This document shows, piece by piece, positions 18,780-30,707 of a stretch of DNA of 64,000 bases. The translations under genes were made by a program, and so were the position numbers. The stretch comes from Chaetoderma sp. LZ-2023a (Eukaryota > Mollusca > Caudofoveata > Chaetodermatida > Chaetodermatidae): the NCBI GenBank assembly GCA_034401795.1, contig CM067370.1:57185717-57249716 (forward strand). The letters run 5' to 3'. The notes below the pieces were generated by a model, which did not search any database, was not told where the DNA came from, and worked only from the letters and a program-made list of their open reading frames with translations. Position 1 is the first letter of the stretch, and each line of letters begins with the position of its first letter.

Positions 18780-19905
18780 AGTATGGCCGAGCTGTGCAGG
18801 AGAGGACAGGTGTCGACGTCAGAGATGAAGTCCGAGAGTTCACCCGCAGCCTCAGTCATCCTGACCGCCTGTATTGAAGATCTTTATTACTGGCGTGGCG
18901 GTTATTTTCACGAGCCTCACCAGCTGCTCGAGGCTGCATGTCGGAAGGGTCATAGATTCACCTTGGAGATGGTTAGCCAGTGGATCACCAGGCAGGTGAT
19001 GTGGCAGATCTACAGACCTCGTCCACGGCACATTCAGTATGCACACTTCGATGAACCTGTCCCGAACATCAGTCAATCAGGCTGATGTGCTGTTCCTTCC
19101 ACATGATCGGGTCTGTTCCAAAGGAACATGCAAGGCCTACAAGTACGTCCTTAACGTCGCCGATGTCGCCAGTAGATCCAAGGTGGCAGTGCCTCTCACA
19201 GATAAATATGTGGGTCAGATGGCTGCCGGGTTCCAGAATATTTATGAGGACCTGCAAAATCCCCTCCAGTGCCCAGAGTTGCTGCAAGTAGATGGGGGTA
19301 AGGAATTTAGAGGTGAAACTGCGGCCCTCATACAGAAACATGGCGTGGTAATTAGGCGAGGCGAGGTGGGACATCACCATGCCCAGGCTATCATTCAGCA
19401 GTGGAACCGGACACTGGCAGAGAGGCTGATCCCACATCAATATGCTCAGGAGATGGCTTTCCCGACTGGCGACCGTTCCAGAGTATGGGGGGGGGGGTGT
19501 GGTTGCCCGTTTTTGTGGAGAGATCGAATGCTGAAGTTACTAGGCTGATAGAACAGAAGCCTGCCAATGCCATTCAGCGATCCTATGTGGTCCAACCGTC
19601 GGAATGAGTGTGCTCTGAGGATAGACTTCCATCCGATTCCCTGGTTTGTTATTTGTATGAGTCTGGCGAGTTGGAGGGTGGACGTAGGCGGGTAACTGAC
19701 CCCTAACTGGTAGATAGATGTACACAAGATTGACAGGTATGTGGATACGGCTGGACAGTCTATGCTGTACTACCTGGCACGCTAGCACAGAGTGTGGACC
19801 AGTTCTAGGCGGCCGTTTGTATGAAGGGAGCTCCAGCTTATCCCTACAGACAACCAGCGACCTCCACCGGGAGTGCTTACGTCGAGTAGACATCCTCCAC
19901 TGACT
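18780..19905 (+). pseudogene. int: P3: Polinton integrase (rve-type DDE), inactivated
   Basis: The N-terminal region has a helix-turn-helix-like part (LLEAACRKGHRFTLEMVSQW, then RQVMWQIYRPRPRH). After a frameshift at ~19,060 the catalytic core reads QADVLFLPHD (first Asp), LLQVDGGKEFRG (second Asp) and AQAIIQQWNRTL, where P4 has IIERWNRTL. The catalytic Glu is thus Gln in P3. A poly-G run at 19,489 coincides with another frameshift. The C-terminal domain continues in pieces to ~19,905. It would catalyse cDNA-like strand transfer of the element ends. This copy should be dead. Confidence 0.8.
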
Positions 19906-20023
19906 GTTGGTTGATGTCGCATGATGCTCATATGAGCAGCACTTCGACATCCATTGGGGTTGTGAGACGCATGGCATCCTTGTGACCATATGCCTGGATG
20001 TGAATAGCATTGGGAGTGATCCA

Positions 20024-23000
20024 TCACTTTGTGTCTGAGGGGCTGAGGCTTGTCTTGTTTTGGTGGACCCCATAGAGGTGGTGACCCTCACTTCGCAACA
20101 TATTCATACCATGGTGGAAGACCTTTCGCTCAAAGAGGCATTCCTTGTACTGCTCATGGCGAATCTGTCTAACCACAGCCCTGTGTACACCCTTTGCCAT
20201 CTTGATGTCCTGCTCATCCGACTGCTTGATGTAGTACATCTTCGGGCACAGACCAACAAACTCCTGGGTTAGCACACCGGTACACTCATCCTTCATCTTG
20301 CCCAGGACCTTCTTGTTGGCGGTACTGTGCAGCGGGTGTGTTACTGGGTAGTCGCTTGTGTCATAGAGGCCACTCCTTGAAGCCATATTAGTGTAGATGT
20401 CCTCTGTCTGAACCTCCAGCAGGAGGCTGTCGGTGTCTGTGTACATGAGCTCACAGTTGACACCATATAGTTGCTTCAGCTCGTTGTAGTAGAAGTCATA
20501 CATCAGGTGCTTGGATAGGTCGAGGACGGACATTCCCACATAGACAGGGCGGTTCAGCAGCACGCTCGTCTTGTACATGTGGAGAGCAGCTAGATCATCA
20601 TGGAACACCTTCGCCCAGGAGAAGTTAGGCTTGGCTATTAGGTGGCGCAGCTTGTCCTCCTCGGATGACAGCACTAGCTTGACATCCACTCACCTGTGCA
20701 AGTTCTCCATGGTCTTACTGAAGACAGCTTTATTCATCAGCTTGTACAGATCCTTCTCAAAGTCACTGTTGGCCTTCTTATGGAGCTCTGTGTTGAGTCG
20801 GATGTAAGGCTCCATCCATGGTGACTGATTGAGGCGTAGAACCCTGTGTACTTTCTTCAACCTCATACCGAGGTTACGGTAGAGCTTCAGGTTGCAGTAG
20901 TGTAGGACATAGCACTCTTTGTCTTTCAGGTTAGGCACCAGTTTTTCTGCTGTTGTCTCTGCAATCGACTCGCCCAAGGCACACTGATACTCTGAGATCC
21001 ATTCTCCCTTTACCTTCATCCGTTCAGGCGCCAGCGGCTAGTCATTGTGCATGTCATGCAGCTCTTGTGGGTACTCAAGCCCAACCTCTAAGATGTAGCC
21101 TTTTTCCATCATCATCGGGTTGTTGTGTAAGCTTTATGGCTAGCAATGAGTCATCAATGTCCTGTTCTGTGGGAATGATCCACTCAAACCGCCCAGCCTT
21201 AGCATAGCATTTGCTGACCATTGATACACCCCCACTGAGTCCTTTCTCTATGAAGAGATGCATGCCATAGTCAGTGAGGAGCGCCGCTTCCACACCTGTC
21301 CTCCATAGGTGTGCATCCCAGCTCAACCCCGGGCTCGTGTAATAGTGTGCTGGGTCCAGATGATACTGCTGGATGCACGTGATGCGGAAGTTCTCAAAGA
21401 CATCTGCAAGGAGTAGAGTGGCAGACCACAGATAGAGTTTATGATAGTCTCCCATGGGCTGGCAGCCGAACTGGGCCCATACGGCATGTGCGTGGCTGTA
21501 GTCGCTGTCAGATATTCCCTCGCCAGAGACTTTACTGTAGAAAGCAGCTTGAGGTGGGAGAGAGGTCTCATTGAAATGGTGCCACCCATCCATGTGCTCA
21601 TAGGGGTATACACCCTTGCTGAGCAGGAGCTCATACTTATCAGTGCTAGGTTCATACTGTTTTGTAAGTGGGAACGTTGTGCAACTAGCTACCAGCTTGA
21701 TCTGTCCCTTTGTTTGAGAGATAGCTTGCATGATGAGGCGAGAATCATACGTACGCAGGTTGTGGAACACGACCGGGATGCTGGTAGTCTTAAGGTTATG
21801 GCGCAGCTTTAGATTACACACCTTGTGTGCTGCTCCCCGGTAGAGACCAGTGATGTGGTGGTCATCTCTGACACTATCTGTGACTCCGTCACGAGCTAAT
21901 GGTCTGTAGCATACATGGCAACTGATTGTAGTTTTATGAGCTCTCCAGTCCTCTCTAGTCATCTCCATCGGCCTAGGGTGGGCGATCACGGTCGTTATCT
22001 TCTCCTCTTCCCATGCCAATCGATCCAGGAAGTGCTTAGCTGCATCTTCTCCTCATTACAGCACCCGTGGTTAACTGACACTGTCACAGTGGACCACAAT
22101 GTATGAGAACCCACAGATCTCATGGTGTTGTGTTTTCTGTGTGCTGTTCTAAGCCAGATTCGCCTCTGGCCCCTCAATCTTGGTTGTTAGGGCGTCAAAG
22201 TCGGCATAGATGATGAATTGCACCTTGAGTTGCTTGTGGTAGTTGGTGAACTGTAGCATCTTCCTATCTGCTGTAGGCTTTCTTATATGCATTGGTCTGT
22301 CACTGATAGCACAGCACTCCAGTTTGTGCTTGATGAGGTCTTTGCGAGAATAACAGTGGAGACACCGCTCGCAGAAGTGCTTTCTCTCATTACACTGACT
22401 CTGATCATGGAGCAGACGATTCAGGTCCTTAATCCAGGTATAGTGTTGCTTGCTGTCCTTCTCAATAAGCAGCAGATTTGTCCTCGGAATGTCTGGGTCA
22501 GCCTCACTCAGCTGCAATGGGTAGACACCCTTGTCATGCCTGAATACATTAACGGCCAAGTCATTCTGCCGCTCAACACACTTAAGCTGGTGGAGAGAGG
22601 TTGGAGAGTCTGCACCGCTGAAATCAAGGGTATTCCAGTGCCCTAAATACTTCGATGTCTGCTGGGGATTACTGTCTGCAGGATAAGCAGCAGCCAAGAG
22701 AGACCAGCGAAGACAGAGGTCATCATTGTTCTGGCATGTTTTCGCTTAATCGAAGTGGGGAGATTGATGTAGGATCCACCACGTAGTGGTTGATATCTGC
22801 CGATGTTGAGGTACAATGCATTAACTTGGTCGACTGCCCAGCCAGACCCCTCGTGGGTGTAGTTCTCCAGGCCTTGCAGCACCTTGGCTTTGGCCTCCTT
22901 CTCAGCCTCGCTAATATCGCTTGCCTTCAGGATGGCATGCTGCTTGAACCAGAACAGGGGATCTGTGGTGACCTCTGTCCCATCATTCTTCTCCTTGTAG

Positions 23001-23630
23001 ATGGTCATCTTGAGAGCAAGGCAGAACTTCACCCCCTTCAGGTCGAGGACCTCTTCCACCAATTTCCTCTCGATCTTGTCCAGGTTTTTATCCAGGAAAT
23101 CTGTTGGATCTTTTTTCCCATGTCCAGGAAGTTCCCATCCCTGCAGATAGTTCTTGATTGCATGTGGGACCTTCACAAATCCTGGAGGTATGCCCCTCAT
23201 TTCCTGGATTATAACTTCAAGAAAACTGTTGAGCTCCTCATCTGTGAACTTGGGTGGGTTTTCTAGCTTTGGGTTGGGTGGGGGGGGGGTTCTCGGAAGT
23301 GGGTGGCAGCTTCCTGTGTAGAGTTGGGGTTGGCTTCTCGGAAGTGCGTGGTAGCTTCCTACGTGGTGTTGGGGTGGGTGGTAGCTTCCTACATGGTGTA
23401 GGCTACTCGGAAGTGGGTGACAGCTTCCTGCATGGTGTTGGCTTCTCGGAAGTGGTTGGCAGCTTCTTGCGTGGGGCTGGGCTTGGCGTCTCGGAAGCAG
23501 TTGGCAGCTTCCTGTGTGGGGTTGGCTTCTTGGGAAGGAGAGCTGCCAGGTTTTCGGCATAAGTGGTATGGCTAATAAGCCCCTGCTGCAACAATCTCGC
23601 CAAATTTTTAAATACTTCATCAATGTCCAT
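20024..23630 (-). pseudogene. polB: P3: protein-primed family-B DNA polymerase, multiply broken
   Basis: It starts MDIDEVFKNLARLLQQG at 23,630. A Pro/Lys linker of ~14-aa repeats (KLPTTSEKPTPCRKL) spans 23,270-23,540, partly in other frames. Next come FTDEELNSFLEVIIQEMRG, RYQPLRGGSYINLP, and a Zn-like CERCLHC. Exo I is IIYADFDAL (Asp where Glu is usual), and there is an HNH-like DDHHITGLYRGAAHKVCN. Exo II is FHNLRTYDSRLI. Motif A reads LEVGLEYPQELH, with Gly where the metal-binding Asp is expected. LMNKAVFSKTMEN gives motif B and MYTDTDSLLLEV an intact motif C. Frameshifts lie near 23,300, 22,690, 22,100 and 21,110, with a TAG near 21,040. It replicates element DNA in active relatives. Confidence 0.85.
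23270..23540 (-). repeat. 42-48 bp repeats inside P3 PolB (proline-rich linker)
   Basis: On the plus strand TTCTCGGAAGTGGGTGGCAGCTTCC-like units recur about six times with small length changes (seen as TCGGAAGT and CAGCTTCCT blocks). In the coding frame they give KLPTxSExPTP repeats. Length variation has shifted the reading frame inside the repeat block. Confidence 0.7.
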
Positions 23631-23951
23631 AGCAGGTATTTATCTATACAGTTGCATTTCTCTAATATGGGGATTTTTGCTCGTATCAACCTGTACTAAT
23701 AGTGTATTTGTAGTGGAAGTTTTGTACTCTCCTGGCGTGAATAAGCTTATGATGTCGTGGGTCTAAATGAAAGTTTTGTATCTACCTGTAATGGTCGGAA
23801 CAATAGCTGGGGACACACCGGGGGGTATATATATGTCGCCTCTGTGCTGACAACCCACCTCCTTCCTCTGGAACACGTAGTTCCGCCATCTGCAGCTGTC
23901 ACCGAGTAAAACAGTCTAACAACAGTGGGTCTCCTACATTATATATATATA
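23631..23951. promoter_or_regulatory. P3 right subterminal region upstream of PolB
   Basis: No gene. It contains further copies of the TIR blocks (GTCGCCTCTGTGCTGAC near 23,832 and CACCGAGTAAAACAGTCTAAC near 23,899). It must hold the promoter of the leftward polymerase gene. A TATA-like sequence is not obvious. Confidence 0.4.
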
Positions 23952-25608
23952 CACCTGTGCAAAAGTTAAGCACCAGCAAAAACAATAGAACGTAGAAACA
24001 TGATGGTACAACTAGGCTGCCATACTTTTTGTCCCCGCGTTAGCTGACATAATTCCAAGTACGAAATGCACATGCATGCATGACTTCACGCCGCTTGATG
24101 TCCGTGCGTGGCGGGAAACAGCACACGTGTTCAGTTATGTAAAAGTCCAGTTTGAGGTGTAGAACATTACATACAGATTTAGGCGACAAGATTAGGAATT
24201 TTGTGTTCATGACCGTGGTTTATTTGTACAGAGAAAATTAGCTCTTGATTGTGAACCGCTATGGCAAGACGAAGGTTAAGTGATCGTGTGAAATGGCAAA
24301 TCATAGGCATGCATACCACTGGTATGTCATGCAGAGAGATTGGCAGACAGCTGAACATTAACCATACTGTAATCAGTCGTTTGATTACAAAACATGGGCA
24401 AACTAACGAGGTGAAGGACAGGCCTAGATCTGGAAGACCGAAGAAGACTACTGCCCGTGATGATCGAGCCCTAGTACGCCTTGTTAGGAGATCTCCATTC
24501 ACCAACAGCAGAGTGCTCAGCCAGCAATGGGAAACGCGCAATAGAGTGTCAATGTCTACCGTCAAAAGGAGACTGTATGCTGCTGGCATGAAAGCTAGGA
24601 GACCTGTCAGACGTCCTCTCCTCACTGCACACCACAAAGAGGAGCGTCTGAGGTGGTGCAACGAAAGAAGACACTGGAACATGAGATCCTGGAGACGGGT
24701 ACACTGGTCCGATGAAAGTCGGTTCCTGCTTCATGCCACAGATGGTCGAACTCGTGTATGGAGGTCCAGACGCACGGCGTACGACCAACGTAACATCATG
24801 GAAGAAGTTCCATTTGGTGGAGGTTCCGTTATGATATGGGGGTGCATCTCATTTGATTGTACGCTGGATCTGTTGACTGTACCTGGAACACTAAATGGAC
24901 AAAGATATCAAGATTCCATACTGGATAGAGTTGTGGTCCCTCATTTTGTAAATCATGCACCTGGAACCCACCCTATATTCATGGATGACAACGCCCGACC
25001 ACATCGTGCTAGAGCTGTGCATGAATACCTCCGCCAGAATGCCATCGAAACCCTACCATGGCCAGCAAGGAGCCCTGACATGAACCCTATTGAGCATATC
25101 TGGGACATTCTGGGAAACATGGTGAGAAGGAGGGATCCTCCTGTGCAGAACCTACAGGAATTAACAGACGCACTCCATCTTGAATGGCAACGAATACCAC
25201 AATGGCGTATCAGTCGGTTGGTGACCAGCATGAGACGTCGTGTCCAGGCCGTCATCCAGGCACAAGGTGGATATACCAGGTATTAATAATGACAGTCTCA
25301 AACTCGTGCACAGATGTTAAACTTCGTTTTCAGACACCATTAATGACAATCTAGTCACGTGTGTCAACTGTAGGGCAATAGTTGTCAGTTGTGTCAACGT
25401 AACCATATTCAGGCCTCGTTTTCAAGTTCAAACAAAAACATACAGTGTTTCCCCACCATCATAATCAGCATTCCTCTAGTTGCATTATTACCTCTTGCAC
25501 TAAGATGGATGGGTACATAAATGTTTATGCTATTGCTTTCTTCATAGCACATGAATATACCCTCGCCTGTGCGTAAAAATAGGGTGGTGCTTAACTTTTG
25601 CACAGGTG
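23952..25608 (+). mobile_element. Tc1/mariner element inserted in P3 right terminus
   Basis: The 24-bp inverted repeats are identical (CACCTGTGCAAAAGTTAAGC, then ACCA) at 23,952 and, inverted, at 25,608, each flanked by the expected TA. The element is 1,657 bp with one intact transposase gene. It landed in a TA-rich tract that interrupts the P3 terminal repeat, so it is younger than P3. Confidence 0.95.
24261..25286 (+). CDS. Tc1-family transposase, 341 aa, apparently intact
   Basis: It begins MARRRLSDRVKWQIIGMH with a paired-like DNA-binding domain: first HTH around GMSCREIGRQLNINHTVISR, then a GRPKKT hook and a second HTH near TVKRRLYAAGMK. The DDE domain shows WSDESRF (first Asp), IFMDDNARPHRA (second Asp) and SPDMNPIEHIW (Glu). 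The spacing fits the DD34E Tc1 pattern, and GGGSVMIWG is present. The length (341 aa) is normal and there is no stop or frameshift. It moves DNA by cut-and-paste at TA sites. It is possibly functional. Confidence 0.95.
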   Translation: MARRRLSDRVKWQIIGMHTTGMSCREIGRQLNINHTVISRLITKHGQTNEVKDRPRSGRPKKTTARDDRALVRLVRRSPFTNSRVLSQQWETRNRVSMSTVKRRLYAAGMKARRPVRRPLLTAHHKEERLRWCNERRHWNMRSWRRVHWSDESRFLLHATDGRTRVWRSRRTAYDQRNIMEEVPFGGGSVMIWGCISFDCTLDLLTVPGTLNGQRYQDSILDRVVVPHFVNHAPGTHPIFMDDNARPHRARAVHEYLRQNAIETLPWPARSPDMNPIEHIWDILGNMVRRRDPPVQNLQELTDALHLEWQRIPQWRISRLVTSMRRRVQAVIQAQGGYTRY

Positions 25609-25969
<361 letters not shown>

Positions 25970-26690
25970 GACTCAAATAACCGCTACGCCACTATTTAAA
26001 TACCTGTGGGAGTCATTACGGCAGTAAAATTCAAAATTAGTCTTCTCTCGGCCCGCAAATGGGGCTTCTTCTAGCCTACTAAGGAGGGTGGCTATGGAGG
26101 TTTTCACCATTAAAGAGTTAAGCACGATATATTATTTTCAGGACCAAATTTAGTCACTAAAGTGTTAAAAACTGATTTGTGCCGGTTGTGTATGACATCG
26201 TGGATTAGGCACGTCACCAATGTAATATATGTCAAACAATTGATAACACCATAACATCAATTAATATATTGTCTTAATATTGTAGTATTAGTAAACATAT
26301 CATTGTATCGCAGTTTGATGCAGGACCAAATTTAGTCAATAAAGGGTAAAGTACTGATTTGTACCGGTTGTGTATGATGTCATGGTTTAGGTGCATCACC
26401 GATGTGGTATATGTTAAACAACAGTTAACACCATACTATTGATACCCTTAATATCATTGCCTTTAATTAATATATTGTCTTAATATTGTAGTATTAGTAA
26501 ACATATCGTTACATCACAGTTTGATGTTGCGGACTAGAATCATATCGATGTAATAATATGTTGTGTCGTTTTACGATGTCTGTATAAATTAAAAAAATTT
26601 ATATGATTTAATTTGTTTACTCGTTGTCAATCATACCATTGAATGGTGCACCCATCACCCCCACCTTCATAATAATCTTCACCTAACCAT
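25970..26690. repeat. P2 intergenic region with two ~185-bp tandem units
   Basis: Units starting CAGGACCAAATTTAGTCA at ~26,141 and ~26,322 share GTACCGGTTGTGTATGA-like, AATATATTGTCTTAATATTG and AGTATTAGTAAACATATC-like blocks. A third, partial copy is on the other side of P3 at 10,690-10,870. No gene is seen here. It may act as promoter or replication DNA for the P2 ATPase cluster (inference). Confidence 0.7.
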
Positions 26691-26692
26691 AA

Positions 26693-27291
26693 ATGTTCTT
26701 AGACATAAAAACAGGACGAGTGAAAACCATGATTGTCTGTGGTCCGACGCAGTGTGGTAAAATTGAAACGATAAAAGCATTAATAAGAGATCCAACGGCA
26801 GCTACTCCCCCTCCAAAGAGGATCGTGTACTGCTATGGCCTGTGCCAACATGGATATAATGATTTAGCAAAAGAGGTAGAATTTAAAGAGGGGTAACTGT
26901 TGAATTAGACAGAACTTGTAGGACATTGGTGATACTGGACGAGTTGATGAATAAATGCAATGAAAATGTGGCTGACTTATTTACAAAACGTTCTCATCAT
27001 GAGAACTGTAGCGCTATCTTTGTAGCACAAAACCTTTTTCACAAGTCACGTAATCAGCGTAACTTATCAGTTAACTGTCACTACATGGTGTTGTTTCATA
27101 ATTCACGCGATGCATCCTCTATACAGTCTTTATCCAATCAGATGTATCCTTGTAATACAAAGTATTTGATAGAAGCATATAAGGATGCTACACGTACACC
27201 TCACTCATATCTACTTTTGGATTTGAAACAGTCAACACCGGACAATATTAGACCAAAGGATGTCTGTTACATGTACATACCAAAGAAGTGA
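26693..27291 (+). pseudogene. P2: FtsK/HerA-type packaging ATPase, frameshifted
   Basis: It starts at ATG 26,693. Walker A is IVCGPTQCGKI (Ile replaces Ser/Thr after Lys). A TAA at 26,894 is followed by a frame change, then Walker B TLVILDELM, LFTKRSHHENCSAIFVAQNL, HYMVLFHNSRDASS, LSNQMYPCNTKYLIEAYKDA and HSYLLLDLKQSTPDNIRP. This is a distinct ATPase lineage from the P3/P4 one and closer in layout to adintovirus-like elements. It is the first of a tight plus-strand gene series to 30.9 kb. Confidence 0.8.
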
Positions 27292-27294
27292 AAA

Positions 27295-27635
27295 AATGGC
27301 ACCACGTAATATAGGTCAGCATTTACCTATACTACAATATCTGACCAAAGTAAAACCAAAGATCAGAAATGATGTTCTCAAGCAATGTTCAAATGAATTG
27401 ATACATGTGCTATGCGAGTCATGCCTTAATGTATTACGTGGGAATTTCTGGCTTATAAATCATGATACAAGCAACTGAGTAAATATAAACGTCATATGCA
27501 TGCGCTGACCAGTCGTGGAATACCATACATGCGTAAAAGATGTCTATTATACAGACAGGTGGATTTTTGGGACCCATATTACCCGCAATGATTGGCACAC
27601 TAGCACCATTAATTGGTAGACTGTTCACGTGAGAA
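27295..27635 (+). pseudogene. P2: small protein with C-terminal membrane segment
   Basis: It starts MAPRNIGQHLPILQYLTK at 27,295, 3 bp after the ATPase stop. The frame runs CSNELIHVLCESCLNVLRGN and stops at 27,476. The sequence continues LSKYKRHMHALTSRGIPYMR, and in another frame FLGPILPAMIGTLAPLIGRL, a membrane-type segment. This basic helical part plus Gly-rich hydrophobic end is typical of a small protein next to the ATPase in Polinton/adinto-like elements (family knowledge, unnamed). There are at least two breaks. Confidence 0.55.
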
Positions 27636-27636
27636 G

Positions 27637-28416
27637 ATGGAACATGTACGTAAGATGGCTTTGGTACCACACGAATTGATAGGCAATTTAAATGATCAGA
27701 GTAAAATACCTCTGCTGCAGACAGACCCAGCGATACGTAAACCTAGTAGTCTCGACAACGAGATACCCAATATATTAGCTCGACACGATATGTCTGAGCA
27801 TGAAAAGCTGACATCGTATTCGCAAGTATTGGATAAATACAGGGACTACTTTCAGCAATCAATAGGACCGCAATATCATGCACCACCTCTTTAACCCATA
27901 CCTACGTCAAATTCACTGCCTACACAAATACTTTATCATACAATGAGGGGAATACCAAAGACATATAAGACAAAAGCCAGTGGAATAATAGATATTTTGC
28001 ACTCATTTCCTGAACGTTTTAATGTTAATGATCTGGGCGAAGTAACGATAGAGGGTATGTTTTACCCAAAAAGTAATGTAATCGATCTGCTTACAAATGT
28101 TGTTGCTCATGGGCACACACCTCAACATAGCGGTATGCTCGATGTCACAGAGGGCAAGTTTCTTAATCTGCTATGCGACTTAAACATACCACGCAGATTT
28201 ATCGGGCAAGAGAAAACATTGCAGTGGATATATAATGTCAATGATAATGATGATAGTGTCAGGGCATATGTACCTTCCGCCACGAGTAAAAGGATGTGTA
28301 GAAAAACTACTGGTACACCGTCTGTTAGCGAGTACACACCTCTAGCGGGTAACAGGAAGAAAAAGAGCAAAGCTAAGAGATATACTACACCGGTGTGGGT
28401 GAATTTAGTGAAGTAA
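27637..28416 (+). pseudogene. P2: conserved element protein of unknown function, one in-frame stop
   Basis: A single frame of about 260 codons interrupted only by TAA at 27,892-27,894. Blocks are EHVRKMALVPHELIGNL, SEHEKLTSYSQVLDKYRDYF, IDILHSFPERFNVNDLGEV, MLDVTEGKFLNLLCDLNIP and a basic C-terminus GNRKKKSKAKRY. The order and spacing match a protein commonly found between ATPase and integrase in these elements. Its biochemical role is not known to me. It overlaps the integrase start by ~20 bp. Confidence 0.6.
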
Positions 28417-29497
28417 TGAATGATGCTAAATTGGCGAAAGTATATTACGATCCGAAGCATTCTGCCTCCTTTGGTGGAAAGGAAAAGCTAAACAATGCAT
28501 TTAAAGGTAAAATACCGCGTGTCTATATTGAAGAATCGTTAAAACGTCAGGATTTATACACCCTTCACAGACCACAGAGAACAAAGTTTACCAGACGTAA
28601 GATAACATTAATGGCCGTCGACGAGTTATGGCAGGCAAATCTGTGCTCGATGGGAATGCTAGCCAATGAAAACGATGACGTGTTATACCTACTCTGCATT
28701 GTTGATGCACTCTTGAAGTATGCTTGGGTGGAAAATCTGTATAGCAAAACGTCCGCATCAGTCAAGAAAGGATTAGAAGCTATTCTGTCACCTACTGAAT
28801 GACGCCCACACGCTATTCAAGTCGACAGAGGTGGTGAGGTCGTCAATGGAGTAGTCAAGAAATATTTGACTGAGAAGGAATACATTTCTATACCTCACAG
28901 AATGAGCCACACGCTGGTGAAACGTTTTCAGCAGACGTTGAGGGTTCAAATATATAGATAAATGACTCATAAGAATACGAGAAGGTATATCGATGTATTA
29001 CCTAGTTTAGTTGCATCTACAATAAAACTGTACACACCAGCACATGTGTGGCACCGATACATGTTGTTCGTAGTACTGAGCTAATCGCATGGAGAAATAT
29101 ATGTGTAGGGAAGAACAAGAGGAAGAACCCTAAACTAAAGAAAAATACACCGAAATCTGGTGATCATGTGAGAATCTCCCAAGCATGAATGCCATTTGAG
29201 AAGGCGTATCGCGGGCAGTGGAGCCGTGAATTGTTTACGGTGAATGATGTTCTTTCTGGCAAATGTCTGATCTTATATAAATTGGAAGATTATTCGGGTG
29301 ATCCAATTATTGGTACTTTTTATCGCGATGAGATTCAGAAAATTGGTGGCATGAAAGAAGATAGAGAAAATGCAGTGGCGCACATAACTAAGAGTAGGAA
29401 GGGAGCTAAGGGAGTACGTGAATATTACGTCAAGTGGCTCGACTATCCCTCCAAGTTTAACTCGCGGGTTACTGAGCTCAACACTATACACCATTAA
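28395..29497 (+). pseudogene. int: P2: integrase with chromodomain, inactivated
   Basis: It has ASFGGKEKLNNAFKGKIPR and VYIEESLKRQDLYTLHRPQR, then the rve core: AVDELWQANL (first Asp), a TGA at 28,800, and IQVDRGGEVVNG (second Asp). LVKRFQQTL has Lys where the catalytic Glu is expected. Several stops follow. From 29,189 another frame carries FTVNDVLSGKCLILYKLEDY, DPIIGTFYRDEIQKIGG and a chromodomain-like end, ENAVAHITKSRKGAKG then REYYVKWLDYPSKFNSRV. Chromodomain-bearing integrases are a known Polinton variant that may target chromatin. The P3/P4 integrases show no chromodomain. Confidence 0.8.
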
Positions 29498-29546
29498 TAA
29501 TGGTCGAGTATATAGAGAGACATTTGATCATGGAATGTGGCGTGTA

Positions 29547-29792
29547 ATGGGTTCGCGTGTACCAAAGGAGGAGATAGTATACCTAGCGCAAGTCATAATT
29601 ATTTATATCGTGATCATTACGTGTATCGTGAATCTGAGTATACAGAATGGTCAGCCAGGTATCTGGATATCGCTTCTGAGTGGTTACTTAAGGTATATAT
29701 TACCCAGTCCACGCATTAAGACGTTAAAGATACCGCAACTGTCTTTGGAGAATGTACGAGGACCAGTTTTACGTGGCTCTTCCGAGCAATAG
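29547..29792 (+). CDS. P2: small membrane protein, 81 aa
   Basis: It begins MGSRVPKEEIVYLAQVIIIY at 29,547, continues with a strong hydrophobic span (IIYIVIITCIVNLSI), then PGIWISLLSGYLRYILPSPR and a basic end. It is uninterrupted and overlaps the start of the capsid-like gene at 29,752. Its size and layout match the small transmembrane protein that precedes the capsid gene in adintovirus-like Polintons (family knowledge). One of the few unbroken P2 genes. Confidence 0.6.
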   Translation: MGSRVPKEEIVYLAQVIIIYIVIITCIVNLSIQNGQPGIWISLLSGYLRYILPSPRIKTLKIPQLSLENVRGPVLRGSSEQ

Positions 29793-30707
29793 TAGTATGC
29801 AGTACTATCCTAACAATAAGATATCCGAGTTTAGAACGCAGCTACAGACGCCATTGTCATTAGATGGCGAGTGTGAAGTGGGAATCTCAAGCGTACTATA
29901 TCCCAGGAGCTGGCTTACTATTATTAGAGAAAGTTACATACACATATATGCGTGGAGTAAGACAAAGAAGAAGGATGAGGATAATGCCAAATCTGGTATT
30001 GTAGTGGATGTTGGTAAACCAACACCTGTTGATCTGGACAAACTCAAAAGACGGTGACAAAATGATCAGCCTAGCGCTCAGGGAAAAAAGCGTACTCATC
30101 GTAGTTTTCACGAACTTAGCGAATTACATATTTTAAAAGTACCAAAGGGATACTATGCGGTGAAGAATAGGGTAGACTATATAAATGGACAGATAGAAAA
30201 TCATCAGAAATTTAAGAATAAAAAAATCTTTCTCAATTTTTACTTACATCGCGTGAGTCTCGTAGCTCTTATGATTAGACGTAATTATGGTATTAAGCTT
30301 GGTCCAGAAGTATCTAATTTAATTGGCTACGATGAAAAAATATAGACAGGACCAGTAGAAGTATTAAAATCATTTCGAAAGAGCCACCAGGGTGGACCAA
30401 CGACAGCATATATATACTGCGACGTTGTCTCTCACAGTGTAGTAGGTGACACATCAGCACCACTGCTCAGAGTGATTCCACTGTCTAGTACTGATGGCAG
30501 GAAAGATATATGCCAGTGGACATTTTCCGATATTCAATATCGCTATATGCCAGTGGAAATTTCCCGATATTCAGTATCGCTCTGTGTCAAAGAACTACAT
30601 CGATACAATAGGAATACTTATAACTGATAGGTCAGGCTCAAATATACAAATCGAGGATGGAGCGTCACTGAGTGTACTCTCTACACATTTCAGACGACAA
30701 CGACGAT
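29752..30707 (+). pseudogene. P2: capsid-like (jelly-roll) structural protein
   Basis: It starts MYEDQFYVALPSNSSMQYYP at 29,752. The blocks ISEFRTQLQTPLSLDGECEV and SVLYPRSWLTI are diagnostic of a structural protein widespread in animal Polinton/adinto-like elements. The frame is stopped at 30,055, and further stops are at 30,343 and near 30,627. Later parts are GYYAVKNRVDYINGQIEN and GPEVSNLIGYDEKI, then YIYCDVVSHSVVGDTSAPLL with a virion-like beta pattern. A 37-bp tandem duplication at ~30,508-30,581 shifts the frame. I do not assign hexon versus penton. Confidence 0.65.
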
